Assembly (NCBI GenBank): GCA_963850915.1
Contig: CAWKND010000006.1
Coordinates: 558,001 to 622,000 of the forward strand
Direction of reading: 5' to 3'
From: CAVTWH01 sp963850915
GTDB lineage: Bacteria; Actinomycetota; Actinomycetes; Mycobacteriales; Micromonosporaceae
DNA length: 64,000 nt
Positions 1 through 8,318 of this stretch are shown here, piece after piece (the stretch's first letter is position 1; every line of letters starts with the position of its first letter). The notes beneath the pieces are model-generated. The model had not been told where the DNA came from and did not search any database. It worked only from the letters and a program-made list of their open reading frames with translations. The position numbers and the translations under genes were made by a program.

Positions 1-867
1 GCCGAGGACCTGGTCCAGGACACGTACCTCAGGGCGTGGCGAGCGCGCGAGCAGTACGACGAGACCCGCAGCTCGCTGCGCACCTGGCTGTACCGGATCG
101 CGACCAACGCCTGCCTCACCGCCTTGGCGGTCCGCGGCCGTCGACCGCTGCCGTCGGGGCTGGTGGCGGCGTCTGACCCGGTCGGCCCGCTCATCCCGGG
201 AGAGAACGCCGCCTGGCTCCAGCCATTGCCGGACTCGCTGCTGGACGCCGGCGATCCGGCCAGAGCGGTGGTCGACCGCAGCAGCCTGCGGTTGGCGTTC
301 GCCGCCGCGCTGCAGCACCTGTCCGCGCGTCAACGCGGCGCGCTGATCCTGCGTGACGTGCTCAGCTTCTCGGCGTCCGAGGCAGCGGAGATCCTCGGCA
401 CGACTGTCACGTCGGTAAACAGTTCGCTGCAGCGGGCGCGCACCCGGCTGAAGGAGATCGGGGTGCGGCAGGAGCCGCTCAGTGAACCGTCCACGGCCGA
501 GCAGCGCGCCTGGGTCGATCGGTACATGAAGGCGTTCGAGGATGCCGACATCGAGGGTCTCAAGCGGCTGCTCACCGAAGACGTGGTCATGGAGATGCCG
601 CCGATGGTCAACTGGTTCGCCGGCCCCGGCAACTACGGCCTGTTCATGGAGTGGGTCTTCGCCAAGGCCGGAACGGACTGGCGGCTGCAGCCGGTCGCGG
701 GCAACGGCCAGCCGGGTTTCGCCGCCTATCGCCGCGTCGGCGCCGGGTACGAGCTGCACACGCTCCAGATCTTCACGGTCACCGCCGAGGGCATCAGCAG
801 GAATTCGGTGTTCCAGGAGACCGAGGTCTTCGCGTCTTTCGGCCTGCCGGCCGCACTCGACGCCTAG
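1..867 (+). CDS. RNA polymerase sigma-70 family factor, SigG-like, with C-terminal SnoaL domain (5' end outside window)
   Basis: The frame is open from the first base, so the true start lies upstream. The visible part begins inside region 2 with AEDLVQDTYLRAWRA, followed by RSSLRTWLYRIATNACL. Region 4 follows at about residues 100-150 (LSARQRGALILRDVLSFSA, then the helix-turn-helix AAEILGTTVTSVNSSLQRAR). The last 120 residues form an NTF2/SnoaL-like domain. This layout matches the long ECF-like factors related to mycobacterial SigG (the TIGR02960 type), in which the C-terminal domain modulates activity. It recruits RNA polymerase core to its own promoters; the regulon is unknown. The next gene also encodes an NTF2-fold protein and may be co-regulated. 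No anti-sigma gene is visible. The family call is secure; the subfamily is inferred from recall. Confidence 0.85.
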   Translation, partial: AEDLVQDTYLRAWRAREQYDETRSSLRTWLYRIATNACLTALAVRGRRPLPSGLVAASDPVGPLIPGENAAWLQPLPDSLLDAGDPARAVVDRSSLRLAFAAALQHLSARQRGALILRDVLSFSASEAAEILGTTVTSVNSSLQRARTRLKEIGVRQEPLSEPSTAEQRAWVDRYMKAFEDADIEGLKRLLTEDVVMEMPPMVNWFAGPGNYGLFMEWVFAKAGTDWRLQPVAGNGQPGFAAYRRVGAGYELHTLQIFTVTAEGISRNSVFQETEVFASFGLPAALDA

Positions 868-1061
868 GGACCTGTCGATCAGTACACCCGCTGAGAACCA
901 CCACGTCCCGACCGCGGCCCCCGACCGCGCCTGCGCGCCGCTGGCGTCCGCAGCGCCGAAATATCTCTCCGCCGCGCGCGATGAGTTCCGACCCGACCGC
1001 CGGTATGTACTGACGAGTTCGCCGGAGCAGCCGGGCGGACCGATCACGAGGGAGAAATCCG

Positions 1062-1472
1062 ATGTCAGACAGGCGTGCGGACGACGAGGCCGCCATCCAG
1101 GCAGTACTGGTTGACTCCTACAAGGCGTGGGCGGCTGGCGACGCCGACGGCATGGTCGCCAACTACACCACGGACGCGACCGCCATCATGACCGGCTCGT
1201 TGCGGGACAGCCGTGCGGTGATCCGGGACAGCATGGCACTGGCCTTCGCGGGGCCGCTCAACGGCACCTCGACCTACAACAAGCAGCTCAGCCTCCGCTT
1301 CGTCGGCCGGGACGCCGCGATCGTCGTCAGCGAATCCGGCATCCTGTTCGGCGGCGCGACCGAGGTCCCGGAATCGGGCAAGGTGAACGCGACCTGGGTG
1401 TTCGAGAAGCGGGACGGCGAATGGCTGATCGCCGCCTACCACAACAGCCCGGTACTGGCGCCCGCACATTGA
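1062..1472 (+). CDS. SgcJ/EcaC-type NTF2-fold protein
   Basis: This 136-residue protein has a single NTF2-like fold of the DUF4440/SgcJ/EcaC type. It starts with a helical stretch (AIQAVLVDSYKAWAAGDADGMV) and ends with the typical strand pair WVFEKRDGEWLIAAYHNSP. The ATG is preceded by GAGGGAG about 7 bases upstream. Members of this family sit in many contexts and few have a proven activity; some are annotated as oxidoreductases or isomerases on weak grounds. It has no signal peptide, so it is probably cytosolic. It lies 194 bases after a SnoaL-tailed sigma factor, which suggests a shared stress response, but that is inference. Confidence 0.75.
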   Translation: MSDRRADDEAAIQAVLVDSYKAWAAGDADGMVANYTTDATAIMTGSLRDSRAVIRDSMALAFAGPLNGTSTYNKQLSLRFVGRDAAIVVSESGILFGGATEVPESGKVNATWVFEKRDGEWLIAAYHNSPVLAPAH

Positions 1473-1714
1473 TCCCTTCGCGGTCCGATACCCCGTAGTG
1501 CCGTAGGGGTCTGACGTCGCTGGCCTGATGAGGCTGTTCGGGCCGTGCCGTCGAACGGCGTGGAGCCCCTGGGGAAGTGGGTCTTCACAGATCAACTTCA
1601 CCGGGGGCTTCACCGCCGTGTGCGCCACCCGGCATCCGCGAGATACACGTGACAGCCGTGCCAGCTACTTTCCAGTAGTACCAGATGTTTGAGCGTGATG
1701 AACATTGATGGGTG

Positions 1715-1743
1715 TTGACGTCTTGGTGGGTGGGTCCCATGCT
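1715..1743 (+). promoter_or_regulatory. candidate promoter for the HAF-repeat gene
   Basis: TTGACG at 1715-1720 is followed after 17 bases by CATGCT at 1738-1743, a fair -35/-10 pair that would give a leader of about 70 bases before the ATG at 1817. The leader holds a GGCGC/GCGCC hairpin and a GGGTGG/CCACCC pairing, but it fits no riboswitch consensus I know. The rest of the 344-base gap 1473-1816 holds no convincing gene. Confidence 0.3.
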
Positions 1744-1816
1744 GAACGGGGCGCCGTGGGGAGCGCCACCCGACAGCCTGTGCGGTTCCGTCCCTTCCGC
1801 TCGAAAGGCATCCCAC

Positions 1817-3340
1817 ATGCGTACCGTCCGCTGGCGCCTGCGCGCCCTCATCCCGCTCGTGGCATTACCCGTCGCTGTGCTCGGCGCAGCGCTCTCCGCC
1901 CAGTTGCCCGCCGGCGCGGTCACTCCAGCGGCCCGGTACACGATCGTCGATCTCGGCTCGCTGGGTACCGGCGACTACTCGGTCGCCACCGCGGTCAACA
2001 ACGCCGGCGTCGTCGTCGGGTACTCCCAGGTCACCCCGAACGTCCAGCACGCGTTCAAGTGGACCGCCGGTACCCTGATCGATCTTGGCGTGGAGCCCGG
2101 CGGCGCGACCAGCCGGGCCAACGCGATCAACGACGCCGGCCAGGTGGCCGGGGCGGCCGACCGGCAGAACGGCGGCTACGCATATCCGGTGCGCTGGTCG
2201 GCCGCCGGTGTTCTGCAGGATCTCGGCGGCCCGATCACCAACAGGCTCGGCGCGGCCTACGGCATCGACCCGCTCGACCGGGTCGTCGGCGGACAACGGC
2301 CCGCCAACACCGAAGGCCCGCCCAACGCGATCCTCTACGACCAGGCCGGCAACCCCACGGCACTGGGCAATCCGCCGGACAGCCTCGGCTTCGCCAACGG
2401 CATCAACGCCCGCGGCCAGGTGGTCGGTAACCCGGCCTTCATCTGGCAGGCCGGTACCGTCACCTTCCTGCCCGGGTTCCCGAGCGGGCCGGGCGGTGCC
2501 GAGACGGCCAACGCCATCAACATCTCCGGCGTAGTGGTCGGCTCGGCCAGCCTGGCCAGCGGCGCGCAGATCGCGACCGAGTGGATCAACCGGATCCCGC
2601 AGAGCATCGGGACAGTGGATTCGATCCAGTACAGCCAGGCCAACGCGATCAACGCGGCCGGTCAGGTGGTCGGCACCGCCGATCCGCTGTGCTCGCCATG
2701 CGTGGCGCCGAAGGCGTGGTTCTGGCAGCAGGGCGGCACCATCACCGCGCTGGACACGCTGCTCCCGGCCGGCTCCGGCTGGACGCTCCAGCAGGCGAAC
2801 GGGATCAACGACAGGGGCCAGATCGTGGGTACCGGCCTGCACAACGGTCACCAGCACGCCTACCTGCTGACCCCGAGTTACACCGCGACAGTCAACTTCG
2901 GTCCGGCCGGATCGGCGGTACCCACCGGCTACGCACTCGACTCCGGCGCGGCGTACGGCACCCGCAGTGGTGGCCAGAGCTACGGCTGGAACATCGACAA
3001 CTCGGCGAACACCCGGGACCGCAACAACTCCGGCTCACCCGACCAGCGGTACGACACCCTCGTCCACATGCAGAAGCCAGGCGGGGCAACGAAGTGGGAG
3101 ATCGCGGTCCCGAACGGGCGGTACACGGTGCACGTGGTCAGCGGTGACTCGGACAACGTCGACAGCGTGTACAAGGTGGCTGTCGAGGGGACCACGGTCG
3201 TCTCCGGTACCCCCACAGCGGCCAACCACTGGATCGAGGGGACAGCGCTGGTCACGGTCGCCGACGGCCGGCTGACCATCACGAACGCCACCGGCTCCAG
3301 CAACAACAAGCTGAACTACGTGGACATCATCGCTTCCTGA
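1817..3340 (+). CDS. secreted HAF-repeat protein with C-terminal malectin/CBM-like domain
   Basis: The chosen ATG is preceded by AAAGG and begins a clear signal peptide (MRTVRWRLRALIPLVALPVA, cleavage near GAVTPA). Earlier in-frame starts would put about 35 non-signal residues in front. Residues 40-360 contain about seven repeats of the type ANAINDAGQVAG / ANGINARGQVVG, the HAF repeat of extracellular proteins, which probably builds a beta-propeller. The last 140 residues (from TVNFGPAGS to NKLNYVDIIAS) look like a malectin or carbohydrate-binding beta-sandwich. The protein is exported and probably binds a cell-wall or environmental glycan; no catalytic motif is seen. A strong hairpin follows the stop codon. 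Confidence 0.75.
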   Translation: MRTVRWRLRALIPLVALPVAVLGAALSAQLPAGAVTPAARYTIVDLGSLGTGDYSVATAVNNAGVVVGYSQVTPNVQHAFKWTAGTLIDLGVEPGGATSRANAINDAGQVAGAADRQNGGYAYPVRWSAAGVLQDLGGPITNRLGAAYGIDPLDRVVGGQRPANTEGPPNAILYDQAGNPTALGNPPDSLGFANGINARGQVVGNPAFIWQAGTVTFLPGFPSGPGGAETANAINISGVVVGSASLASGAQIATEWINRIPQSIGTVDSIQYSQANAINAAGQVVGTADPLCSPCVAPKAWFWQQGGTITALDTLLPAGSGWTLQQANGINDRGQIVGTGLHNGHQHAYLLTPSYTATVNFGPAGSAVPTGYALDSGAAYGTRSGGQSYGWNIDNSANTRDRNNSGSPDQRYDTLVHMQKPGGATKWEIAVPNGRYTVHVVSGDSDNVDSVYKVAVEGTTVVSGTPTAANHWIEGTALVTVADGRLTITNATGSSNNKLNYVDIIAS

Positions 3341-3351
3341 TCGGCTCTCAC

Positions 3352-3395
3352 CCGGCAGCGGCGCGCCCTCGTGAGTTCGGGCGCGCCGCTGCCGG
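3352..3395. terminator. bidirectional hairpin terminator
   Basis: Two perfectly complementary 17-base arms (CCGGCAGCGGCGCGCCC at 3352-3368 and its complement at 3379-3395) with a 10-base loop lie between converging genes. There is no U-tract, as is common in actinomycetes. Confidence 0.75.
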
Positions 3396-3406
3396 TACGT
3401 GTGGGG

Positions 3407-3805
3407 TCAGGGCGCTGTATCCCGGAAGGTACGCAGCTCCGCCAGGCGCCCGTCCCGCGCCGCGAACAGCCACACCAGGCGGGTACCCCCATCCGGGTCG
3501 GTGTCGCTCGTTGCCGCACCCACGACGGCCACCCGGTCAGTCACGTCCGGGTCCGTGATGTGCTCGTCAGTCGCGGGTCGGGCTGTCGCGGGTCGGTCCG
3601 GGGCGCTGAGGACCGCGTCGATCCGGAAGTGCAGCGCCGGGCGTGCCGCGCGGATGGCTGCAACCGAGGCCGCCACGTCCGCCGGCCCGGTGACCTCGGG
3701 GTGCCCGTGATCCACCCAGTCCGGTCCGACGATCTCCGTCACGGCGGACGTGTCGCCGCTGTTCCACATCTGGAAGTACCGCACTGCCAACGCTTCGATC
3801 TCCAC
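3407..3805 (-). CDS. SnoaL-like / ester-cyclase NTF2-fold protein
   Basis: The start is taken as the GTG at 3805, which gives the typical family beginning VEIEALAVRYFQMWNSGDTSAV and avoids overlap with the upstream remnant; an earlier GTG at 3859 is possible. The rest (ADWVDHGHPEVTG-like motif as GPDWVDHGHPEVTGP, then VWLFAARDGRLAELRTFRD) is typical of polyketide-cyclase-like NTF2 folds. The protein is about 132 residues long and cytosolic. The substrate is unknown. It is the third NTF2-fold domain in the first 4 kb, counting the sigma-factor tail. Confidence 0.65.
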   Translation of the reverse strand: MEIEALAVRYFQMWNSGDTSAVTEIVGPDWVDHGHPEVTGPADVAASVAAIRAARPALHFRIDAVLSAPDRPATARPATDEHITDPDVTDRVAVVGAATSDTDPDGGTRLVWLFAARDGRLAELRTFRDTAP

Positions 3806-3827
3806 GGCGGCGAGCCTATTCGCTGTG

Positions 3828-4139
3828 CTATTCGCCGGTCGCCCCGTCCAGCCGTGCACGGAGCAGGTCTGCGTGGCCCAGGTGCCGGGCGTACTCCTTC
3901 ACGAGGTAGAGGTACCGCCAGCGCAGCCGGGCATCGAGCGGCCGGCCGGCCAGTACCTCGCCGGAGCGGGCGCAATGCTCGGCATAGGTGAGCAGGTCCT
4001 CGTCCACGGTGGCCGGATCGACGTCGTCGAAGTGCGGCCGAGCGGGCGGCGGTCGCACCGGATGCCCGGCGGAGCGACCGGTGCCAGTGTTCGGCCGGTC
4101 CGTCGCGGATCGGCTTCGTCGCAGCGCGAACAGTGGCAC
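3828..4139 (-). pseudogene. C-terminal remnant of a DinB/DUF664-family protein
   Basis: Only the C-terminal part of a DinB-like four-helix metal-binding protein is recognisable: a long low-complexity head is followed by RWRYLYLVKEYARHLGHADL and a final LDGATGE, which is the family's usual ending including its last metal-binding histidine. Intact members are about 165-175 residues long; this frame has 103, and the N-terminal helices with the first metal ligands are not found in any frame upstream. It is probably a decayed gene. A short functional protein cannot be excluded. Confidence 0.5.
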
Positions 4140-4239
4140 TCTGGGTCCGTCTGACAGCCGGTGATGACTGAACCGATGAGTTTCGGTCGCGCGAGCCGTC
4201 CACCCTCAGCAGGGTCCACGTCAATTGGAGGTGTTGAAG

Positions 4240-4776
4240 GTGCGCAAGGTCGTCGTGTACGAGCTGTTGTCCCTCGACGGCGTCGCGGAGAGACCCGATG
4301 GGTTCTTCGCCGACTGGGACGAGGCGATGGACGCCAACCTCGGCGCCGTCATCGCGGCGCAGGACTCGGTCATCCTCGGCCGCCGCAGCTACGACGAGTG
4401 GGCCGGGTTCTGGCCGGGCAGCGACGTCGAGCCGTTCGCGTCGTTCATCAACGGGGTCGCAAAGTACGTCGCCACCTCAACACCCCTCGATCGCGAGTGG
4501 GCCAACACGACGGTGGTCGACGGCGAACTGGTCGAGTTCGTACGCGGCCTGCGCAACGAGCCCGGAGCCGACATCGGCGTGCACGCGAGCATCTCGGTTG
4601 CCCAGGCACTGCTCGCCGCGGGCGTGGTCGACGAACTCAGGCTGGTGATCGCACCGGCGATCGTGGGCGGCGGCCGGCGGCTCCTCGACGGCTTGCCGGC
4701 GATCCGGCTCGAGTCGCTCCGGAGCACGACGTCACCGACCGGCTATCTGCTCGTGGACTACCGCGTCATCGGGTAG
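4240..4776 (+). CDS. dihydrofolate-reductase-like protein (RibD C-terminal fold)
   Basis: The GTG at 4240 has GGAGG 8 bases upstream, better placed than the TTG at 4225. The protein (178 residues) begins MRKVVVYELLSLDGVAERPD and carries SVILGRRSYDEWAGFWPG in the nucleotide-binding half, and GGGRRLLDGLPAI near the C terminus, as in stand-alone RibD_C/DHFR-like reductases. Such proteins bind NADPH and reduce unknown pterin-like or other small substrates in the cytosol; true folate reductase activity is not implied. It is followed by about 210 bases of spacer before the riboswitch, in which I see no gene. Confidence 0.8.
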   Translation: MRKVVVYELLSLDGVAERPDGFFADWDEAMDANLGAVIAAQDSVILGRRSYDEWAGFWPGSDVEPFASFINGVAKYVATSTPLDREWANTTVVDGELVEFVRGLRNEPGADIGVHASISVAQALLAAGVVDELRLVIAPAIVGGGRRLLDGLPAIRLESLRSTTSPTGYLLVDYRVIG

Positions 4777-4984
4777 GCGGTACCGTCACGCTTCGTACCG
4801 GACCGGTTTGTTCTCGGTACCACGCAGCGCGGGTGTCGTGCCCGGTAAGCAGCGGCCGGACGGTCGGCGGGGCGGCTGGAGCGACGAGTGCCAATGTCCG
4901 GCAATACGCCATCGCAACAGCGAGTTAATTCCCGAGAAACGACCCGACGGTCTACTACTCACGACTCACCACACCCGGTGAGGC

Positions 4985-5140
4985 GCGCCTAGGGTTCCGC
5001 CGCTCCATCCATGACCGGGGCGGGCTGGTCCGAGAGGTGCAGGCGATCCGCGCTGACACCGGCGATCCGTGCCGGTACGGCCGGGGAGCTCCACGGCGGG
5101 ACAAAAGCCCGGGAGACAGCCATTGGCCTGGCTGCTCCCG
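4985..5140 (+). promoter_or_regulatory. guanidine-I (ykkC) riboswitch with alternative hairpin
   Basis: The three conserved blocks of the guanidine-I aptamer appear in order: CCTAGGGTTCCGC at 4988-5000, GGCTGGTCCGAGAG at 5023-5036, and GGGACAAAAGCCCGGGAGA at 5098-5116. These are near-exact consensus matches and make the identification very strong. The conserved 3' end GGGAGACAGCC (5111-5121) can also pair with GGCTGCTCCC (5130-5139), forming a hairpin with one bulged A that would compete with the aptamer. This is a plausible switching helix. The ribosome binding site 20 bases further on lies in a self-complementary ACCTCCAGGAGGT stretch. Binding of guanidinium is expected to turn on the operon below. 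Confidence 0.93.
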
Positions 5141-5171
5141 TGCCGGGCCATACCTCCAGGAGGTCGCGCCC

Positions 5172-6350
5172 TTGTCCGCTCACCACAGCCACTCCCATCA
5201 TCACCCGCGCACCAACCCGCCGGACGGGCTCGCCGAGCTGCACGAGGGGTACGGCCCCGAGGCGGCGTACGCCGTTGCGGCCGAGGCAGCGCTGCCCACC
5301 ACCAAGTGGGACGAGGAGGTGGCGCGCGGGCTGGAGTACGGCCTGCAGGGCGCCGACTCCATTGTGGACAGGCGGATCCCCACGTTCTCCCGTGGCGAGC
5401 TGCCACACTTCGCCGGCATCAACACCTTCCTCAAGGCGCCCTACGTCGAGGACGTACGCCGCTGCGGGGAGTACGACGTCGCGGTACTCGGCGCGCCGTA
5501 CGACGGGGGTACCACCTACCGGCCGGGTACCCGCTTCGGCCCGCAGGGCATCCGGAAGATCTCCGCGCTGTACGGCCCCTACTCCTTCGAGTTGGGGGTC
5601 GACCTGCGTGAGTCGATCACCATCGGCGACCTCGGCGACATCTTCACCATCCCGGCGAACATCGAGAAGACCTTCGACCAGATCTCCAAAGCGGTCGGGC
5701 ACGTCTACGCCTCGGGCGCCTTCCCGGTGGTACTCGGTGGCGACCACTCGATCGGGTACCCCACCGTGCGCGGCGTCGCCGAACACCTGCAAGGCAACCT
5801 CGGCATCATCCACTTCGACCGGCACGTGGACACCCAGGAGACCGACCTGGACGAGCGGATGCACACCACGCCGTGGTTCCACGCGACCGACATCCCGAAC
5901 GTACCGCCGAAGAACCTGGTGCAGATCGGCATCGGCGGCTGGCAGGCACCGCGCCCCGGCGTGAAAGTGGGGCGCGAGCGCGGTACCACGATCATGACCG
6001 TCACCGACTGCGTCGAGATGGGCATCGAGGCCGCCGCCGAGCGCGCCCTCGAAGTCGCCTGGGACGGCGCCGAGGCCGTCTGGCTCTCCTTCGACGTCGA
6101 CTGCCTGGACGCGGCGTTCGTTCCGGGTACCGGCTGGCCCGAGCCCGGTGGTTTCCTGCCCCGCGAGGTACTGAAGTTCATCCAGCTGATCGCCGAGAAA
6201 CCGTTGGCGGGCATCGAAATCGTCGAGTGTTCGCCGCCGTACGACAACGCCGAGATCACCGCGCTCATCGCCACCCGGGTCATCTGCGACACGCTCGGCT
6301 GCCTCGTCCGCGCCGGCCACCTGCCCAAAAACCGCCAATCCGCAGCATAA
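5172..6350 (+). CDS. gdmH: guanidine hydrolase (ureohydrolase family)
   Basis: The TTG at 5172 has AGGAGG 8 bases upstream and gives a 392-residue protein, the usual length of GdmH-type enzymes. Metal ligands of the arginase/agmatinase fold are present: GGDHS (His192), DRHVD at 216-220 and DVD at 308-310. The variant FDRHVDTQE, where agmatinases normally have FDAHxD, and the neighbouring LDERMHTTPWFHATD are, from memory, features of the nickel-dependent guanidine hydrolase Sll1077 (GdmH) of Synechocystis. The reaction is guanidine plus water to urea plus ammonia in the cytosol. The riboswitch upstream and the importer downstream support this over agmatinase. The N terminus HHSHSHHHP is histidine-rich and could hold nickel (inference). 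No HypA/HypB-like nickel chaperone genes are in the window. Confidence 0.88.
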   Translation: MSAHHSHSHHHPRTNPPDGLAELHEGYGPEAAYAVAAEAALPTTKWDEEVARGLEYGLQGADSIVDRRIPTFSRGELPHFAGINTFLKAPYVEDVRRCGEYDVAVLGAPYDGGTTYRPGTRFGPQGIRKISALYGPYSFELGVDLRESITIGDLGDIFTIPANIEKTFDQISKAVGHVYASGAFPVVLGGDHSIGYPTVRGVAEHLQGNLGIIHFDRHVDTQETDLDERMHTTPWFHATDIPNVPPKNLVQIGIGGWQAPRPGVKVGRERGTTIMTVTDCVEMGIEAAAERALEVAWDGAEAVWLSFDVDCLDAAFVPGTGWPEPGGFLPREVLKFIQLIAEKPLAGIEIVECSPPYDNAEITALIATRVICDTLGCLVRAGHLPKNRQSAA

Positions 6351-6379
6351 ATCGCCAACGAACCCCTCGGGAGATACCT

Positions 6380-7423
6380 ATGCACCGCACCCTTTTGCAC
6401 CGGAATCCGTTGCACCGCACGCTGCGCGGCCGGCTGCTGGCCGCTGTCACCGCCCTGGCGCTGGTTGCTGTGGGTACCGCCGCCTGCTCCTCCAGCGACA
6501 AGAAATCGGGTACCGCGGGAGTGAAGGTCACCATCGGCTTCAGCGCCTGGCCCGGCTGGTTCCCCTGGGAGGTGGCCCAGGAGGAGGGGCTGTTCGCCAA
6601 GAACGGCGTCAACGTCGAGATGAAGTACTTCGACAACTACCTCGACAGCCTCACCGCCCTGTCCACCGGCAGCCTGTCGGCCAACAGCCAGACGCTCAAC
6701 GACACGCTCATCTCGGTCAGCGGCGGCGCCAAGCAGACCATCGTGCTCGTCAACGACAACTCCACCGGCAACGACCAGATCATCGCCGCGCCCGGTATCG
6801 ACTCGGTGGCGCAGTTGAAGGGTAAGACGATCGCCGTCGAGGCCGGTACCGTCGACCATTTCCTGCTGCTTTTGGCTCTGCAGAAGGCCGGGCTCACAGG
6901 TAAGGACGTGACCATCAAGGCGCTGCCGACGGCGGACGCGGCGGCGGCATTCAAGTCCGGCTCGGTCGACGCGGTCGGCGCGTTCGCCCCGTTCACCACT
7001 ACCGCGCTGGAACGCAGTGGCAGCAAGGCGATCGCCACCTCCAAGGAGTTCCCCGGCGCCATCCCGGACCACCTGGTGTTCACCGCCGACTTCGCGGCCA
7101 AGCACCCGACGGAGGTACAGGCCGTGGTGCAGACCTGGTTCGACACGCTCAAGTGGATCGCTGCGAACAAGGACAAGGCCATCGAGATCATGGCGAAGAA
7201 GGGCGGCGTCAGCGCCGACGACTACAAGAGCTATGACGCTGGTACCACCATCTTCACGCGCGATGCGAACCTGGCCGCCTTTGCCACCGGCGGCGACTCC
7301 ACCCACCTGGACTACGAAGGTGGCCTGATCGCCCAGTTCCTGGTGGACACCGGCCTCGCGCCGAGCAAGCCGTCCCTGGACGGCCTCTTCGAACCGAAGT
7401 TCGTGCAGGCCATCACGGCATGA
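6380..7423 (+). CDS. ABC transporter substrate-binding lipoprotein, probably for guanidine
   Basis: The ATG at 6380 has CGGGAG upstream and lies 29 bases after gdmH. The 347-residue protein has a lipoprotein signal peptide (lipobox-like GTAAC near residue 35) and the NMT1/TauA-SsuA fold: FSAWPGWFPWEVAQEEGLF, then LSANSQTLNDTL, and LKGKTIAVEAGTVDHFLL. The fold is that of nitrate/sulfonate/taurine binding proteins, which is also the type encoded beside guanidine hydrolase genes in cyanobacteria. It is anchored to the outer face of the membrane and should deliver ligand to the next two gene products. Guanidine as ligand is inferred from the riboswitch and gdmH. Confidence 0.88.
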   Translation: MHRTLLHRNPLHRTLRGRLLAAVTALALVAVGTAACSSSDKKSGTAGVKVTIGFSAWPGWFPWEVAQEEGLFAKNGVNVEMKYFDNYLDSLTALSTGSLSANSQTLNDTLISVSGGAKQTIVLVNDNSTGNDQIIAAPGIDSVAQLKGKTIAVEAGTVDHFLLLLALQKAGLTGKDVTIKALPTADAAAAFKSGSVDAVGAFAPFTTTALERSGSKAIATSKEFPGAIPDHLVFTADFAAKHPTEVQAVVQTWFDTLKWIAANKDKAIEIMAKKGGVSADDYKSYDAGTTIFTRDANLAAFATGGDSTHLDYEGGLIAQFLVDTGLAPSKPSLDGLFEPKFVQAITA

Positions 7424-7457
7424 GCCGGCATCCTGTCATTTCCCGTGAGGTGAGGCC

Positions 7458-8318
7458 ATGATCGACACCTTGGCATCCGTCGACGGCGGGCGTGCGACCT
7501 GGGCAGCACTGCCCAGGCGCCGCCCGCCGGGGCGCCCGTCGCGCCTGTTCGCCATCCGTACCCCGATCTCCCGCCGGGCGACCTGGGCGTTGATGGTGCT
7601 GTCCTTCCTGATCCCACTGGTGCTGTGGCAGGTACTCAGCGTGGTGGTCGACGGCTCGCCCGACTACCTGCCCTCGCCCGCGCAGGCGGTGCAGGCAGGT
7701 TGGGAGATGGCCCGGACCGGCCAGCTGTGGACCGATACCTGGGCGAGCAGCCGGCGGGTACTGGAGGGCTTCGGTATCGCCGTGGCGATCTCGGTACCGC
7801 TCGGCATCGTGATGGGCAGCTTCTCCGCCGGCAACGCGCTCTTCGAGCCGGTGATCGGACTCGTCCGGTACCTGCCGGCGGCCGCTTTCACGCCACTGCT
7901 GCTGCTCTGGCTGAAGCTGGGGGAGGCGCCGAAACTCGCGCTCATCGCGGTGGGCACGGTCTTCTTCAACACTCTGATGACCGCCGACGTGGTACGCCAG
8001 GTGCCACGCGCGCTCATCGACGTGTCGTACACGCTCGGTGCGCGCCGTGGCGAGGTACTCCGCAAGGTGATCATCCCGCACTCGGTACCCGGGATCATCG
8101 ACGCGATCCGGGTCAACTTCGCGGCTGCCTGGAATCTGGTGGTCATCGCCGAACTGCTGGCCGCCGATGCCGGCCTGGGCTTCCGGATCAACAGGTCGGG
8201 CCGGTTCGTGCAGGTGGACAAGATGTTCGCGGTACTCATCGTGATCGGGATCATCGGCGTCATCACAGATGTGGCACTGCGGCTGTTGCGTGACCGGGTC
8301 GGCCGGTGGGTACCGTGA
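7458..8318 (+). CDS. ABC transporter permease, probably for guanidine
   Basis: This 286-residue protein has six predicted membrane segments and the EAA-type coupling loop VSYTLGARRGEVLRKVIIPHS typical of the SsuC/TauC permease family (BPD_transp_1). The first segment is WALMVLSFLIPLVLWQVLSV. GTGAGG precedes the ATG. It forms the membrane channel of the importer. Its stop codon overlaps the start of the ATPase gene (GTGA), so the two are translationally coupled. Confidence 0.87.
   Translation: MIDTLASVDGGRATWAALPRRRPPGRPSRLFAIRTPISRRATWALMVLSFLIPLVLWQVLSVVVDGSPDYLPSPAQAVQAGWEMARTGQLWTDTWASSRRVLEGFGIAVAISVPLGIVMGSFSAGNALFEPVIGLVRYLPAAAFTPLLLLWLKLGEAPKLALIAVGTVFFNTLMTADVVRQVPRALIDVSYTLGARRGEVLRKVIIPHSVPGIIDAIRVNFAAAWNLVVIAELLAADAGLGFRINRSGRFVQVDKMFAVLIVIGIIGVITDVALRLLRDRVGRWVP

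Noticed and set aside
1728..1816. Structured leader of the HAF-repeat gene as a c-di-GMP or c-di-AMP riboswitch
   Set aside because: The hairpins are there but the conserved core words of those aptamers are not.
4989..6338. A 449-codon minus-strand frame over the riboswitch and gdmH
   Set aside because: It is antisense to the clear ureohydrolase and would cover the conserved riboswitch blocks.
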